From Streptomyces sp. SAI-127 (GTDB lineage: Bacteria; Actinomycetota; Actinomycetes; Streptomycetales; Streptomycetaceae), in assembly GCF_029894425.1 (NCBI RefSeq), contig NZ_JARXYJ010000003.1, positions 1 to 64,000 of the forward strand: 64,000 nucleotides of DNA, given 5' to 3'. Both the position numbers and the translations under genes were made by a program. This document shows positions 9,536 to 19,351 of the stretch, piece by piece. The stretch's first letter is position 1, and every line of letters starts with the position of its first letter. The notes beneath the pieces were generated by a model. That model saw nothing but the letters and a program-made list of their open reading frames with translations. It was not told where the DNA came from and did not search any database.

Positions 9536-11231
9536 GCGCCCCGGGACCGCGACCCCGGGCCAGGATCCGCGCGCCTGGCTGGCTGCCGCCGCCGTGCCCG
9601 GACACCGCCCGCTGCGGCTCGCCGCCGCGTGCCAGGTCCTGGAGACGGTGTTCACCGTCGTCCAATGGACGGCACTCGCCTGGATCGCGGCCGACGCGCT
9701 GAACCATCGCACGCAACCGACCTGGACCCAGGCGGGTTTCCTGCTGCTGGGCGGGCTCCTGGCGGCGGGTGCGACATGGGGCGCGGGCCGGTCACAGGCC
9801 GCAGGCCACCGGAGGATCAGCGCCGCCATCCGCAGACGCCTGGTCGCCGGACTTCTGCCCAGCGGATGGCGGCGCGCCGATACCGACGCCGCGACGGCCG
9901 CCATGGCGAGTGTGGAACTCGCGGACGACGTGGCCGACCATCACGCCCAGGTCCTGCCGCAGCGACTGGCGGCAGGTGTGTCGATGGCGGTCGTGCTCGG
10001 CGTCACCGTGGCGGTGCAGTGGCCGGCCGCGGTGATGCTGCTGCTGGCGAGCCTGCTCGTCCCGCTGAACATGCGCCTGGCCGGGCTGCTCGCCAAGGAG
10101 GGCGCCGAGGAGCGGGTCACTGCGACCGCCCGTCTGGGAGCCGTCGTGCTGGACAGCTTCCGCGGCCTGCCCACACTGCGCGGCATCGGCGCGCTGTCCC
10201 GCCGTAGGGACGAACTGGTCGACGCGGCAGCGGCGTTGAACGCCACCACGATGGGGATCGTGCGGCGGGCTTTCGTCTCCGGCGCGGTGATGGACGTCGT
10301 CGTCACCTTCTCCATCGCGGCCGACGCCACTTACATCGGGCTGTCCCTGCTCGGCTACGTCCACATCGCAGCAGCACCGCGCGTGACACTGTCCGGCGGG
10401 CTGCTGACGCTGCTGCTGTGCCCGATGTACTTCCAGCCCCTGCGTTCGCTGGCAGCGGCCTACCACAGCCAGGAGCGGGCGGCCGCGGCCGTGCCCCCTC
10501 TGATGAGACTCCTCGCGGAGCCACCGCCGCGGCGGCAGGGCCCGCGCGTGGCCGCCCCGCCCTGCAGCGTCCTCCTCGACGACGTCACCTTCCGATTCCC
10601 GCGCGGGGGGTGGCGCGTCATCGGACGTACGAATGCCACGTTCGCGGCGGGACGATGGACGGCCGTCACCGGGCCGTCCGGGGCCGGTAAGACCACCCTG
10701 CTCTCACTGATCTCCGGTGCCCGGGAACCGAGCACCGGAACCGTACGGTGGGTGACCGACACCGGGTTCTCGCCCCCGCACCTGGGGGCATGTGCCTGGA
10801 TCGGCCAGCAGACCGTTCTTCTCCCGGGGTCCGTCGGGGACAACATCCGTCTCGCCCGGCCGTCCGCGAGTCCTGCGGACATCGATCGGGCCGTCGTGGC
10901 GGCCGGCCTGGCCGACGTCGTGGCGCGGCTGCCCCACGGCCTGGACACCCCGCTGGGGGAGGGCGGTCGGGGCCTGTCCACCGGCGAGGCCCGCCGGATC
11001 GCCATCGCCCGGGCACTTCTGCGCGACGCCGGACTGTGGATCCTCGACGAGCCGACCGCCCATCTCGACGCGGACGCCGAGGCGCTGGTCGTCGACGTGT
11101 TGCGCACGGCCTCCCGGGGCCGGACGGTCGTCGTCGCCACCCACTCACTCGCCCTGGCACAGTGCGCCGACACGGTGTTCACCCTCGCCGACGGCACGCT
11201 CAGCACCGCACGGGAGGCGACACCCGCATGA
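9522..11231 (+). CDS. cydD: ABC transporter subunit CydD (thiol export, bd oxidase assembly)
   Basis: A 569-residue fused membrane-ATPase half transporter. The N-terminal ~310 residues are the six-helix exporter domain. The ATPase has Walker [14 protein letters not shown], signature [16 protein letters not shown] (a variant of LSGGQ) and Walker [13 protein letters not shown]. CydDC exports cysteine and glutathione-like thiols and is needed for bd oxidase maturation. The stop overlaps the cydC start. A second in-frame ATG at 9528 is also possible as the start. Confidence 0.92.
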   Translation: MTMTERPGTATPGQDPRAWLAAAAVPGHRPLRLAAACQVLETVFTVVQWTALAWIAADALNHRTQPTWTQAGFLLLGGLLAAGATWGAGRSQAAGHRRISAAIRRRLVAGLLPSGWRRADTDAATAAMASVELADDVADHHAQVLPQRLAAGVSMAVVLGVTVAVQWPAAVMLLLASLLVPLNMRLAGLLAKEGAEERVTATARLGAVVLDSFRGLPTLRGIGALSRRRDELVDAAAALNATTMGIVRRAFVSGAVMDVVVTFSIAADATYIGLSLLGYVHIAAAPRVTLSGGLLTLLLCPMYFQPLRSLAAAYHSQERAAAAVPPLMRLLAEPPPRRQGPRVAAPPCSVLLDDVTFRFPRGGWRVIGRTNATFAAGRWTAVTGPSGAGKTTLLSLISGAREPSTGTVRWVTDTGFSPPHLGACAWIGQQTVLLPGSVGDNIRLARPSASPADIDRAVVAAGLADVVARLPHGLDTPLGEGGRGLSTGEARRIAIARALLRDAGLWILDEPTAHLDADAEALVVDVLRTASRGRTVVVATHSLALAQCADTVFTLADGTLSTAREATPA

Positions 11232-12796
11232 CAGCCCGCATACCTTCGCGCCCTCGTACCCGGTCGGCCGGCACCGTCCTCGTCGCCGCATCGGGACTCC
11301 TGCTCGCCGTCGTGGCCGAGAGCTGCTCGGTCGGACTCGTGGGACTGTCCGGCTGGTTCATCGCCAGTTCGGCCGTGGCCGGAGCCACCGCGTACAGCAC
11401 CTTCTCCTACCTCGCCCCCAGCGGCGGCGTGCGCGCGCTCGCCCTCGGCAGGATCGCCACCCACTACGCCGCCCGGGTCGTCCTGCACTCCGCCGCTCTG
11501 CGCCGGATCACCACGACCCGGCTCGGCTACTACGACCGCGCGGCCACCGGCTCCAGCGGCCACTGGTCCGGACAATCACTCGATCGTGTCATGGCCGATG
11601 CCGACACCCAGGGCATGGCCCTCATCCAGGCGACCGCACCGGCCGTCCAGGCAGCCGCTCTCGCCGTGGGAGGCTGCCTGACGGTCGCCCTCGCCGGCTA
11701 TCCCTCAACAGCCACGGTCGTCGCCGTGACTGCGGCCCTGTGCGCCGCGATCGCGACAGCCACCGCCCACCACATCAACGATCCGGGCAGCAGCCGCAGT
11801 GCCCTGCGCACCGAACTCGCCGCCGCCGTCGACGCCTGGCCCGAGACGGCCTCCCTCGGCGTCGCCGACCACCTGGCGCTGCGTACCCGGGAACGCTTGG
11901 ACGCCTACGAGGAACAGCGGTTCCATGCGGCGGCAGCCACTGCTCGTGCGCTCGGTGCCTGCCGCGTCCTGTCCGCCATGGCGTTGGTCCTGACCGTGCT
12001 GTTCGCCGACGCACGAGGCGCCGACGTCACCACGCTCGTCTTCCTCGTCCTGCTCGTCACCGGCGTGCTGGCCAACGCCGAACGCCTCGTCCCGGCAGTG
12101 CGCTCACGTGCCCTTGCCGACGGGGCCGCCAGGCGACTGGCCTCGGCGGGCAGCACGGCCGACAGCTCCGGTACGCCCGCGTGCCGGGCCACCTACGACT
12201 CCCGCGCGCTGACCGTGACCGGCTATCGAGTGCCTCGATCTTCGCTACGACGCCGACGACGCATCGATGTCACGGTCCCCGTCGGCTCGACCCTGTTCGT
12301 CACCGGCGCGTCCGGGAGCGGCAAGACCACTTTCCTCGACGCCCTCGCGAGCGCCCTGCGCGATCCCGGGGGCTCAGCGACATCGGTCACCGTGACCAAC
12401 GTGCCGGCCGACAACCACCTGTTCACCGGTTCGGTCGCCGACAACATCCGGCTCGCCGACGCCGGCGCGAGCGACGAGGACATCGAAGAACTGCTCACTG
12501 CCATGGAGCTCGACCGCAGTGGGCTCACCGGGAACACGAAGGTCGGCGCCGGTGGGCGTGGTCTGTCCGGCGGTGAGCAACGCCGCCTGGCCATCGCGCG
12601 CGCCCTCGCGGCCCGTCCCGACATCCTGCTCATAGACGAACCGACCACCGGCCTCGACAACGAAACCGCGAACCGAGTACTCGCAGCCGTGCGCCGCCGA
12701 CTGCCCCATGCGGTACTCGTCCTGGCCGTGCACGAGGTGCCGGCCGCTGCGGAGGCATTGGGACGGGCCTGGAGCACGGCCGGGCTCGATCGGTAG
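11228..12796 (+). CDS. cydC: ABC transporter subunit CydC
   Basis: The second half of the CydDC exporter, 522 residues. It has a membrane domain with [14 protein letters not shown] in the first helices, Walker [14 protein letters not shown], signature [16 protein letters not shown] and Walker [13 protein letters not shown]. The ATPase domain has a shortened N-terminal part, making the protein smaller than CydD. It starts within the cydD stop codon. This completes an operon whose order matches other actinobacteria, apart from the inserted 81-residue membrane protein. Confidence 0.92.
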   Translation: MTARIPSRPRTRSAGTVLVAASGLLLAVVAESCSVGLVGLSGWFIASSAVAGATAYSTFSYLAPSGGVRALALGRIATHYAARVVLHSAALRRITTTRLGYYDRAATGSSGHWSGQSLDRVMADADTQGMALIQATAPAVQAAALAVGGCLTVALAGYPSTATVVAVTAALCAAIATATAHHINDPGSSRSALRTELAAAVDAWPETASLGVADHLALRTRERLDAYEEQRFHAAAATARALGACRVLSAMALVLTVLFADARGADVTTLVFLVLLVTGVLANAERLVPAVRSRALADGAARRLASAGSTADSSGTPACRATYDSRALTVTGYRVPRSSLRRRRRIDVTVPVGSTLFVTGASGSGKTTFLDALASALRDPGGSATSVTVTNVPADNHLFTGSVADNIRLADAGASDEDIEELLTAMELDRSGLTGNTKVGAGGRGLSGGEQRRLAIARALAARPDILLIDEPTTGLDNETANRVLAAVRRRLPHAVLVLAVHEVPAAAEALGRAWSTAGLDR

Positions 12797-12888
12797 GAGA
12801 GCGGACGCGCGCGGTACATGGCCCGGCCGTGGCCGCTCGCGTTGCGCCCGGAGCGGGTCGTTCACCCGCCCTGTGCCCGCCGCGGCGT

Positions 12889-15078
12889 TCAACTCTCCGG
12901 CTTCGCCGAGGCCGTCGGTCTGGTCAGCTCGAACCAGACCGATTTGCCGCGCCCGCTGGGGGAGTTGCCCCATGACGCGGCCAGGGCGTCGACGATGAGC
13001 AGTCCGCGGCCGTGTTCCGATTCGTCGTCCGTCCCACCGGAGGTGAGCACGGGCGCCGGCAGCGGTGGCCGCGGATCGGAGTCGCGTACGTCCACGCGCA
13101 GGTGGTCGGCGTATTCGCGCAACCGGACCTCGACCTTGCTGTCGGCGTGCACCAGACCGTTGGTGACCAGTTCGGTGACGGCCAACTCAAGGTCGGGGAT
13201 GACGGCTTCCCAGTCCCACGATCGTGCCTGTGCCCGCAGGAACCTGCGGACGTCGGCGACCGCACGGAGATCGTGACGATGGACGAACGTCCGTGCCACG
13301 CGCTGGCTTCGGTCGGCGCCCAGGCCCAGGAACTGTGCGATCAGCACCGCCGCGTCGTCGTCTCGCCGGTTGCCGCCCGTGATCTCGAGCAGGTGGTCGG
13401 CCAGGACCTCCAGTCTCAGGTCGCCGGATGTCGCAAGGCGCGCGTGCAGCGCCTCGATGCCGTCGCCGAGCGGGACCGAATGGGAGCGCACCAGCCCGTC
13501 CGTGTACAGCACCAGGACGGTCCCCTCACGCAGTGGGGCCTGTCCCGAGCCGTAGCACGTGTCGGGCCGCACGCCCAGCGGTATCCCCAGGGGCAGTTCG
13601 GGGGCCGCGAAGGGACTGCCGGGGTGGCCGAGCAATGGAGCTGGATGTCCCGCGGACGAGATTTCGACGGTTTCGGCTTCCGGGTCCAGCCACACGCAGC
13701 AGCATGTGGCGAGCAGGTCGGTGCCGAGGTCCGAGAGGAGCCGGTTGGTGCGGGTGAGTACGTCTGCCGGGCGGTGGCCTTCCGCGGCGTAGGCGCGGAC
13801 GGCGCTGCGGATCTGGCCCATGGTCGTGGCCGCACGGGGTGAGTGTCCCTCGACGTCGCCGGTGACCAGGCCGATACCGCCGTCGGGGAGGTTGATCACG
13901 TCGTACCAGTCGCCGCCGACGGTACCGGTCGTCGGCGTGACGTAACGGGCGGCGATGTCCATCTCACTGTGCTGGGGGAGGGCAGGGGGCAGCAGGCTTT
14001 GCTGCAGTTCCTGGGCCAGCCGGCGTTCGGTCTCGAACTGCCGTGCCCGGCCGATGGCTTGGGCCAGCAGCTGGGCCATCCTGGTCAGGGCGGCCCGTTC
14101 GTCCGCCTTGAAGGTGTGTCGGTGGTCGAAGCCCAGGGCGAGGGTTCCGGCGGTGTGGTCGTCGATCGCCAGGGGGAGCAGACAGTAGGCCGTGATCGGT
14201 TCGTCCGTGTCCACGGCCTCGAAGAAGAGGGGCCGGTCCGGGGGCGACGGCCCTGCGTCGTTGCTCGTCTCCTCTTCCAGCGTGCCCGTCGAGGCATTCA
14301 CGAGCCGCGCCGCGAGCGCAGGGCCGACTCCCTCGTAGCCCAGCAGCCGTGGCCGTCCTTCGTCGACGACCGAGATGGCAAGGCACCGGGCTCCGAAGGG
14401 TTCCATGATCCGTGCGATTGCCGTCTCGACGACGTCCCGCAGGCCCGGGGCCTGGCTGAGCTCGGCGGAGAGTCGGCCGATCTGGTAGACGAGCGACAGA
14501 CTCACCGACTCGAGCAGAGCGTCCTCTCCCGTGGGGCGAGCCAGGATGAACCTCGGTACGCCAGGAAAGTGCCGTCTAGGGGGCAGGCCGCCCCGCCGGA
14601 GCAGGGCACGGGAGAGCTCGGCCACGAGGCTCTTGCAGCGGTGCCGCACCCTGGCCGACTTGGCCGCCCAGCCGACAGGGTCGGCCCACACCAGCACGAT
14701 GACCCCGAAGGACCGCCCCTCGTCGTCGGTCAACGGGGTGGCGACCATCGCGTACGGGAACGGCATGGCCGGGCGGACACCGCTGGGCGTCTCACTCCGG
14801 ACCCGGACACACTGGCGGCCGGTGCGGTAGGCGACGGCTCCGGTGTACCGGTCGTCGTCCACCGGGTGGCGATCCGCCACGGTGAAGACCGACAGCGGGT
14901 CGCCCACCACGATGATGTTGGCCAGCGCCCGGCCACCCTCCAGCGGGACCATCGCGGTACCGGTGGTTGCCTGAAGCTCGTACACCGCATGCTGCAGCGT
15001 TGCGGCGAGCATCCGGTCCTCGGCGCTGAGAGCCGTCATGGGGCCGGCCGCTCTCGCGAGATTTGCCTCGTCTCTCAT
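12889..15078 (-). CDS. GAF / SpoIIE-type PP2C phosphatase / HATPase regulatory protein
   Basis: A 729-residue cytoplasmic signalling protein with four parts. Residues ~20-150 and ~200-345 look like GAF sensor domains. Residues ~365-570 are a SpoIIE/RsbU PP2C phosphatase, with the metal-binding GGDWYDVINL and DVEGHSPRAA motifs and AGHPAPLLG. Residues ~600-720 are an RsbW-like ATPase with N-box ELAVTELVTNGLVHA and GRGLLIVDALA. Proteins of this build control anti-anti-sigma phosphorylation in streptomycetes. The ATPase may act as an anti-sigma kinase. No STAS-domain partner is encoded nearby. It is convergent with cydC. Confidence 0.88.
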   Translation of the reverse strand: MRDEANLARAAGPMTALSAEDRMLAATLQHAVYELQATTGTAMVPLEGGRALANIIVVGDPLSVFTVADRHPVDDDRYTGAVAYRTGRQCVRVRSETPSGVRPAMPFPYAMVATPLTDDEGRSFGVIVLVWADPVGWAAKSARVRHRCKSLVAELSRALLRRGGLPPRRHFPGVPRFILARPTGEDALLESVSLSLVYQIGRLSAELSQAPGLRDVVETAIARIMEPFGARCLAISVVDEGRPRLLGYEGVGPALAARLVNASTGTLEEETSNDAGPSPPDRPLFFEAVDTDEPITAYCLLPLAIDDHTAGTLALGFDHRHTFKADERAALTRMAQLLAQAIGRARQFETERRLAQELQQSLLPPALPQHSEMDIAARYVTPTTGTVGGDWYDVINLPDGGIGLVTGDVEGHSPRAATTMGQIRSAVRAYAAEGHRPADVLTRTNRLLSDLGTDLLATCCCVWLDPEAETVEISSAGHPAPLLGHPGSPFAAPELPLGIPLGVRPDTCYGSGQAPLREGTVLVLYTDGLVRSHSVPLGDGIEALHARLATSGDLRLEVLADHLLEITGGNRRDDDAAVLIAQFLGLGADRSQRVARTFVHRHDLRAVADVRRFLRAQARSWDWEAVIPDLELAVTELVTNGLVHADSKVEVRLREYADHLRVDVRDSDPRPPLPAPVLTSGGTDDESEHGRGLLIVDALAASWGNSPSGRGKSVWFELTRPTASAKPES

Positions 15079-15213
15079 TGCTGCTCCAGGGGCCGATCCC
15101 CTTGTTCGAGGCTATACCGCAATGCTTCTGCGCTCGCATCGGCCGGTTCGCCCACAAAGGCCCGGTCGTGCTTTGCCCAGTGTGCGCACAAAGATGCGTC
15201 AGCTCTGGGGTGC

Positions 15214-15912
15214 GTGAGCGCCCAGCACAGCGTGCCGGACGCAAGGGCCGACGGTCGCGACGGAACGGGCCGGGGCGCACTGGACGGCTTGCGCATCGCC
15301 GACGCGCTGGAACTCGCCGTCCGGGACGCCACCTCTGCCGTCGTTCTCGTCTCCGCGACGACGGATGGCAGGGAGATGGCCGGGCGTCTCGCTGCGCGCC
15401 TGGACGCCGGGTGGTTGATCGATGCGGTCGACGTGGATCCGTCCGGCGTCGTCACCCAGGTCGTCTTCGGCGGGTCGTGCACCGTGCGCTCGCAGGTCAA
15501 CCACGGCATTCGGGTCGTTGCCGTGCGGCCGGGCGCCTTCGAGCCGGAGGAGTAATTCGTGGAGGCGGGGGAGTGGGAGCTCTTCGCGCCGCCGGTCGGC
15601 CATGCGGCATCCGGTCGTGTCACCGCCCGGCGGGCCGTGCTCGCGGGCGACAGTCCAGGGCTCACCGAGGCGAGCGTCGTCGTTTCCGGAGGCCGCGGGG
15701 TCGCGGGAGCGGACGGTTTCAAGGTGGTCGAGGACCTGGCCGATGCCCTGGGCGACGTGGTGGGCGCCTCGCGCGCTGCGGTGAATGCCGGTTACTACCT
15801 GCACCAGTTCCGAGGCGCCGATCCTCGACCTGACCGACTACGGCGTGGTCGGCGCCCTGTTCTTGGTGGCTCCCCAGCTGACGCAGGAAGTGGCCGCCCG
15901 GCGCGCGGGCAG
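15214..15912 (+). pseudogene. etfA: Broken electron transfer flavoprotein alpha subunit
   Basis: The translation matches ETF-alpha in pieces. VLVSATTDGREMAGRLAARL is followed by DVDPSGVVTQVVFGGSCTVR, then an in-frame TAA at 15553. In the same frame come [20 protein letters not shown] and [12 protein letters not shown]. The FAD-binding segment is then missing, and [20 protein letters not shown] continues in another frame. The first ~60 residues are also absent. So the gene has an N-terminal loss, a nonsense codon and an internal frame-changing deletion. No etfB partner is present. Confidence 0.85.
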
Positions 15913-15984
15913 CCGACACAGCCTCTCGGGGAGGCCGAATTCGAGGTCCGGGCCGTCCGGTCCGGGCCAGGAGGGAGAGACACC

Positions 15985-16515
15985 GTGCGGTTTGCCGAGG
16001 GGCCGAGGGTCGGCTGTGATGTTCAGATAGAGGCGGAGCCCTCGCGGGTGTGGTGTGTGATGACGGACATCGGTCTGCCGGCCCGGCTGAGCCCCGAACT
16101 GCAGCGTGTGCAATGGCTCGACGGTGCGGAAGGGCCGACGGTCGGGGCACGCTTCGCCGGGTACAACCACCATCGGTTGATCGGCGACTGGCGGACGGTC
16201 TCGCATGTCGTCGAGCTGGAGGAGCAGCGGGTGTTCGGCTGGGTGGTCGTCGAGCCCGACGGCCGGTTCGGCGACCCCGCACCAGATCCCTCGGAGCCCC
16301 TGGCCACCTGGCGCTTTGAGGTCGAGACGGAGGGGACCGGCAGCAGGCTGCGGCAGGTCGCCCGGATCGGGCCGGGCCGCTCCGGGATCAGTCTGGCGAT
16401 CGACTGTACGCCGGAACGGGAGGAGGCGATCGTGGCCTTCCGTCTTGCCGAGCTCCGCACGAACATCGAAGCCACATTGCTCGGCATCAAGGCGCTCGCC
16501 GAAGAAGCCCGCTGA
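15985..16515 (+). CDS. SRPBCC (polyketide cyclase/START-like) family protein
   Basis: A 176-residue protein with the helix-grip fold pattern: [20 protein letters not shown] at the N-terminus, central beta strands ([30 protein letters not shown]), and a long C-terminal helix ([20 protein letters not shown]). Such proteins bind hydrophobic ligands in a cavity; the ligand here is unknown. The GTG start was chosen because GGAGGGAGAG lies just upstream. The frame runs on into the etfA wreck, but that part is not homologous. Confidence 0.8.
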   Translation: MRFAEGPRVGCDVQIEAEPSRVWCVMTDIGLPARLSPELQRVQWLDGAEGPTVGARFAGYNHHRLIGDWRTVSHVVELEEQRVFGWVVVEPDGRFGDPAPDPSEPLATWRFEVETEGTGSRLRQVARIGPGRSGISLAIDCTPEREEAIVAFRLAELRTNIEATLLGIKALAEEAR

Positions 16516-16535
16516 AGGGCGTCGCAGCCTGAGCC

Positions 16536-17186
16536 GTGCCAGTTCCAGACCAGCCGACAACACCTCGACGAAGCAGTGATGTGCCCGTGCCCACTGAACA
16601 CGCCTGCCAGTCCGCGGCGGAACTCGCCGCACAGCACCTCGACTCGCTGCGCCCCTTCCTGCAACCCGGTCATCCGCAGGGGGAAGGGACGGGCGGCATC
16701 GGCGAGTGGCCGCTGGGCGCATCGGTCCTGCTCGTCGTCCTCGCCGGCCTCCAAGCCGATCGGCCCGGTGAGCTGACGCACTGGCACGCCTGTGCCGGCG
16801 ACCGGATCCGCGAGGCTCTTGTCCTGCCCGCCGGGACCGAGGGACTCCGGCCGGGGCGGCAGCCTCGGGGATGGGAGGCGTTGGCTCTCTTGCAGCAAAA
16901 GGCACAAGAGCTGCTTACCGACCTGGCCAACGGCAGCAGCCTGGGCCGGCCGGGCGAGCTGTCGAGGCAGCTGGCGCTGGTGGAGGACGCGTTCGCCGGG
17001 GTCCTGCGGCGGATGGCTGTGCCGGGGAGGCAGCAACGCGATGCGCTGCTGCGCTTGCGGAGGCTGCCGGTTCACCGTTCGGCCTGGGCCCGTCCGCGCC
17101 CCCGCCCCCGCCCCCGCCACCCCGCCACAGTCCACCTCCGCCCGCGGCCCAGCCGGCCACGAAGCCTCCTCTCCCACCCGACTTGA
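16536..17186 (+). CDS. Hypothetical protein
   Basis: An Ala/Leu-rich helical protein of about 200 residues with no recognised family. Features are a DSLRPFLQPG stretch, a tryptophan pair in GELTHWHACAGDRIREAL, and a long helical segment ALALLQQKAQELLTDLANG. The last ~45 residues are Arg/Pro repeats, while another frame reads a cleaner proline-rich tail, so a frameshift near 17060 is possible. An alternative GTG start lies at 16581. It follows the SRPBCC gene closely. Confidence 0.45.
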   Translation: MPVPDQPTTPRRSSDVPVPTEHACQSAAELAAQHLDSLRPFLQPGHPQGEGTGGIGEWPLGASVLLVVLAGLQADRPGELTHWHACAGDRIREALVLPAGTEGLRPGRQPRGWEALALLQQKAQELLTDLANGSSLGRPGELSRQLALVEDAFAGVLRRMAVPGRQQRDALLRLRRLPVHRSAWARPRPRPRPRHPATVHLRPRPSRPRSLLSHPT

Positions 17187-17363
17187 CCGCGAGCATCCTC
17201 TTCTAGCTCGGTCTTCAACACGGCCATACTGTCGCTCGGCGGCCTGGACGAAGTCCCTGCGGTGGTTCCCGCGGCCGACCTCGACGCCCGGCGAGAGCCC
17301 GGCCGGTGCGGTGGGGCGGGCGGCGACCATGCAGGGCGGGACTCCGCAGCCGTTATCGGCGTA

Positions 17364-17858
17364 TCACGCGGCCAGACGCCGGAACCGGCTGCCGTGGAAC
17401 ACCAGCGGTGCCCGTTCGGGTTCGGCCTTCAGACCGTGGATCTCCAGCAGCACGATCGTGTGGTCGCCGCCCGGGAGCTCGGCGTGGATCGAGCAGTCCA
17501 GCCATAGGGCGGCACCGAGGACGTACACGCTGCCGTCCTCACCGGCTTCCCAGCCTACGTCCGCGAACCGGTCGCCGTTCTTGGTGGCCAGCGAACGGCA
17601 GACCAGATCCTGTCCCTCGGCCAGGACGCTCAGGCCCAGGCGGCTCTGCTTGCGCAGCCTCGGCCAGGTCGACGAGGTGTCCTGGACGCAGACCGACACC
17701 AGAGGCGGTTGAAGGGAGACCGGGGTGAACGTACTCGCGGCCATGCCCACCGGCGTACCCGAATCAAGCGCGCACAGAGCCGTCACCCCCGACGGGAAGC
17801 AGCCGAACGCCTGGCGCAGCACGACGGGATCAGTCGGTGTCGCGACGAGCGGGCTCAT
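17364..17858 (-). CDS. Flavin reductase (FMN/FAD:NADH), monooxygenase partner
   Basis: A 164-residue flavin reductase domain protein. Family marks are the early FPSGVTAL block, GMAASTFTPVSLQPPLVSVCV for flavin binding, and SIHAELPGGDHTIVLLEIHG near the end. It supplies reduced flavin to a partner oxygenase. The start overlaps the stop of the upstream acyl-CoA-dehydrogenase-type oxygenase, so the two are coupled and form one two-component monooxygenase. Confidence 0.88.
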   Translation of the reverse strand: MSPLVATPTDPVVLRQAFGCFPSGVTALCALDSGTPVGMAASTFTPVSLQPPLVSVCVQDTSSTWPRLRKQSRLGLSVLAEGQDLVCRSLATKNGDRFADVGWEAGEDGSVYVLGAALWLDCSIHAELPGGDHTIVLLEIHGLKAEPERAPLVFHGSRFRRLAA

Positions 17859-19036
17859 CGGGCGTCCTGCTGACCGGAAAGCACGGCGCCAAGACGCCGC
17901 AACGAGCCGTTGTTGCCCGCCACGTGCTGGGCGACGCAGCGGACGTCGCGCCAGCGGCGCTGCAACGGGTGGGCGCTGTAGAGCCCAGAACTGCCCGACA
18001 GCGTCATGATCTCGTTGAGGATGCGGCTGCCCTCGTGGTGGATGTGCTGGTGGCCGCCGGTGTAGCTGAACCACTCGACCGCGGTGGGCTCCTCACCTAC
18101 GAGCGCCCGGTCCATGACGACGCGCCCGGTCTGCTCCAGCAAGGCGTTCAGCGCCGCCGTGCGCAGGTGCAGCTCGGCGAACTTCTCCTGGAACACCGGG
18201 TCCGCGCCGATGACCACCCCGGGGTTGAACGCCGGCCGCTTGGTGGCGGCCAGTTCCGCGAGGTCGCCGAGCGCACCCTCCAGGCAGCCGATGATGACGG
18301 CGTCGTGCGAGGCACCGGTGGCGGTGTACGGCAGGCCGTAGAAGGGGGCGGGGATGTTGTTGTCGCCCACCAGCGGCCCTGTGAAGCGCTCGGGCACGAA
18401 GACGTCGTCCATCGTGAAGTCCGTGCTCTGCGTGGCCCGCAGGCCTACCGCGTCCCAGGTGTCGAGGAACGTGGCCTGCTGGGGGCGGATCAGCGCGACA
18501 CGGATGTCCGGGCGGCCGTCCGGCAGCGGGGGAGCGCCGTCGATCACGAAGCCCGCGAGTACCCAGTCCGGGGTGAACGAGCCACTGGCCAGCGGCCAGC
18601 GCCCGCTGAGGCGGTAGCCGCCCTCCACCGGGGTCGCTTTGCCCTTCGGGGCTATCGCCCCACGGAGCATCAGGTCGGCGCTGTTGCTGAACAGCTTCTT
18701 CTCAAGTGTCTCCCGGGGCAGGGACCGTACGAAGAACCAGGCCATCGACGCTGCCTGGACGGTCCAGCCGGTCGAGCCGTCTGCCCGCGAGAGCTCCCGG
18801 ACCACCCGAGCGCTCTCCACGAGGTCGAGCTGCTCGCCGCCCCATGCCTTGGGCAGGCTCATCCGGAACACACCGGCCTCACGCAGAGCGGTGATGATCT
18901 CCGCGGGAACGGCCCGGGCGGCCTCGGCCTCGGCGGAACGTGCCGCGATCTCGGGCAGGTGGGCGCGCACGCGGCCGAGCACGCCCTGGTCGGCTTCCTG
19001 GTCGTGGGATGAGGTGGACTCGAGCAATGTCGTCAT
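17855..19036 (-). CDS. Flavin-dependent monooxygenase, acyl-CoA dehydrogenase fold (HsaA/DszC-like)
   Basis: A 393-residue protein of the group D flavin monooxygenases. Markers are the N-terminal helical domain (REAGVFRMSLPKAWGGEQLD), the middle beta domain (GGYRLSGRWPLASGS, FVIDGAPP), and a C-terminal domain ending QHVAGNNGSLRRLGAVL. It lacks the acyl-CoA dehydrogenase catalytic glutamate context as far as can be judged. With the downstream reductase it should hydroxylate or oxygenate an aromatic or heterocyclic substrate. The ATG was chosen because AAGGAT precedes it. A divergent AraC regulator probably controls it. Confidence 0.85.
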   Translation of the reverse strand: MTTLLESTSSHDQEADQGVLGRVRAHLPEIAARSAEAEAARAVPAEIITALREAGVFRMSLPKAWGGEQLDLVESARVVRELSRADGSTGWTVQAASMAWFFVRSLPRETLEKKLFSNSADLMLRGAIAPKGKATPVEGGYRLSGRWPLASGSFTPDWVLAGFVIDGAPPLPDGRPDIRVALIRPQQATFLDTWDAVGLRATQSTDFTMDDVFVPERFTGPLVGDNNIPAPFYGLPYTATGASHDAVIIGCLEGALGDLAELAATKRPAFNPGVVIGADPVFQEKFAELHLRTAALNALLEQTGRVVMDRALVGEEPTAVEWFSYTGGHQHIHHEGSRILNEIMTLSGSSGLYSAHPLQRRWRDVRCVAQHVAGNNGSLRRLGAVLSGQQDAR

Positions 19037-19351
19037 GATCGATCCTTGTGAATGCGTGCGGTCATTGAGCATCAGACCCGCGTGTGGTTGATGGGGCGTC
19101 TTACATGGCTTGCGAAAACGGCTCGTCCGGCGCGAGGACGACGGAACGTCGGCCCGAGGCGCCCGGTCACTGCTCGCATGATGTGAGGGGTGGCGCAGGT
19201 CCTGCTTGTGTCCGGGAGCACCGGTAAGTTGCGTGGCTGAGAACACGTGCCCGGGACCGGTTGCAGATCGGCCGGCCAGACTTACCATTCCTCGCCAGGA
19301 GTGCCGTCCGAGCCGTCCCTCGGGGGCCGGACGTGCCGGGAGGAGAGCCGC
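19037..19351. promoter_or_regulatory. Divergent promoter region, monooxygenase / AraC regulator
   Basis: The 315 bases between the two divergent genes contain no believable gene. The layout (regulator divergent from its target) implies that both promoters and the AraC binding sites lie here, but I could not identify a repeated operator by eye. Confidence 0.45.

Noticed and set aside
13843..15555. 570-codon open frame antisense to the phosphatase gene
   Set aside because: It is the reverse shadow of a strongly coding GC-rich gene; only its last part (from 15214) is real and belongs to the etfA remnant.
16871..17206. Proline-rich frame over the end of the 16536 gene
   Set aside because: May be the true tail after a frameshift, but alone it lacks a start and any domain.
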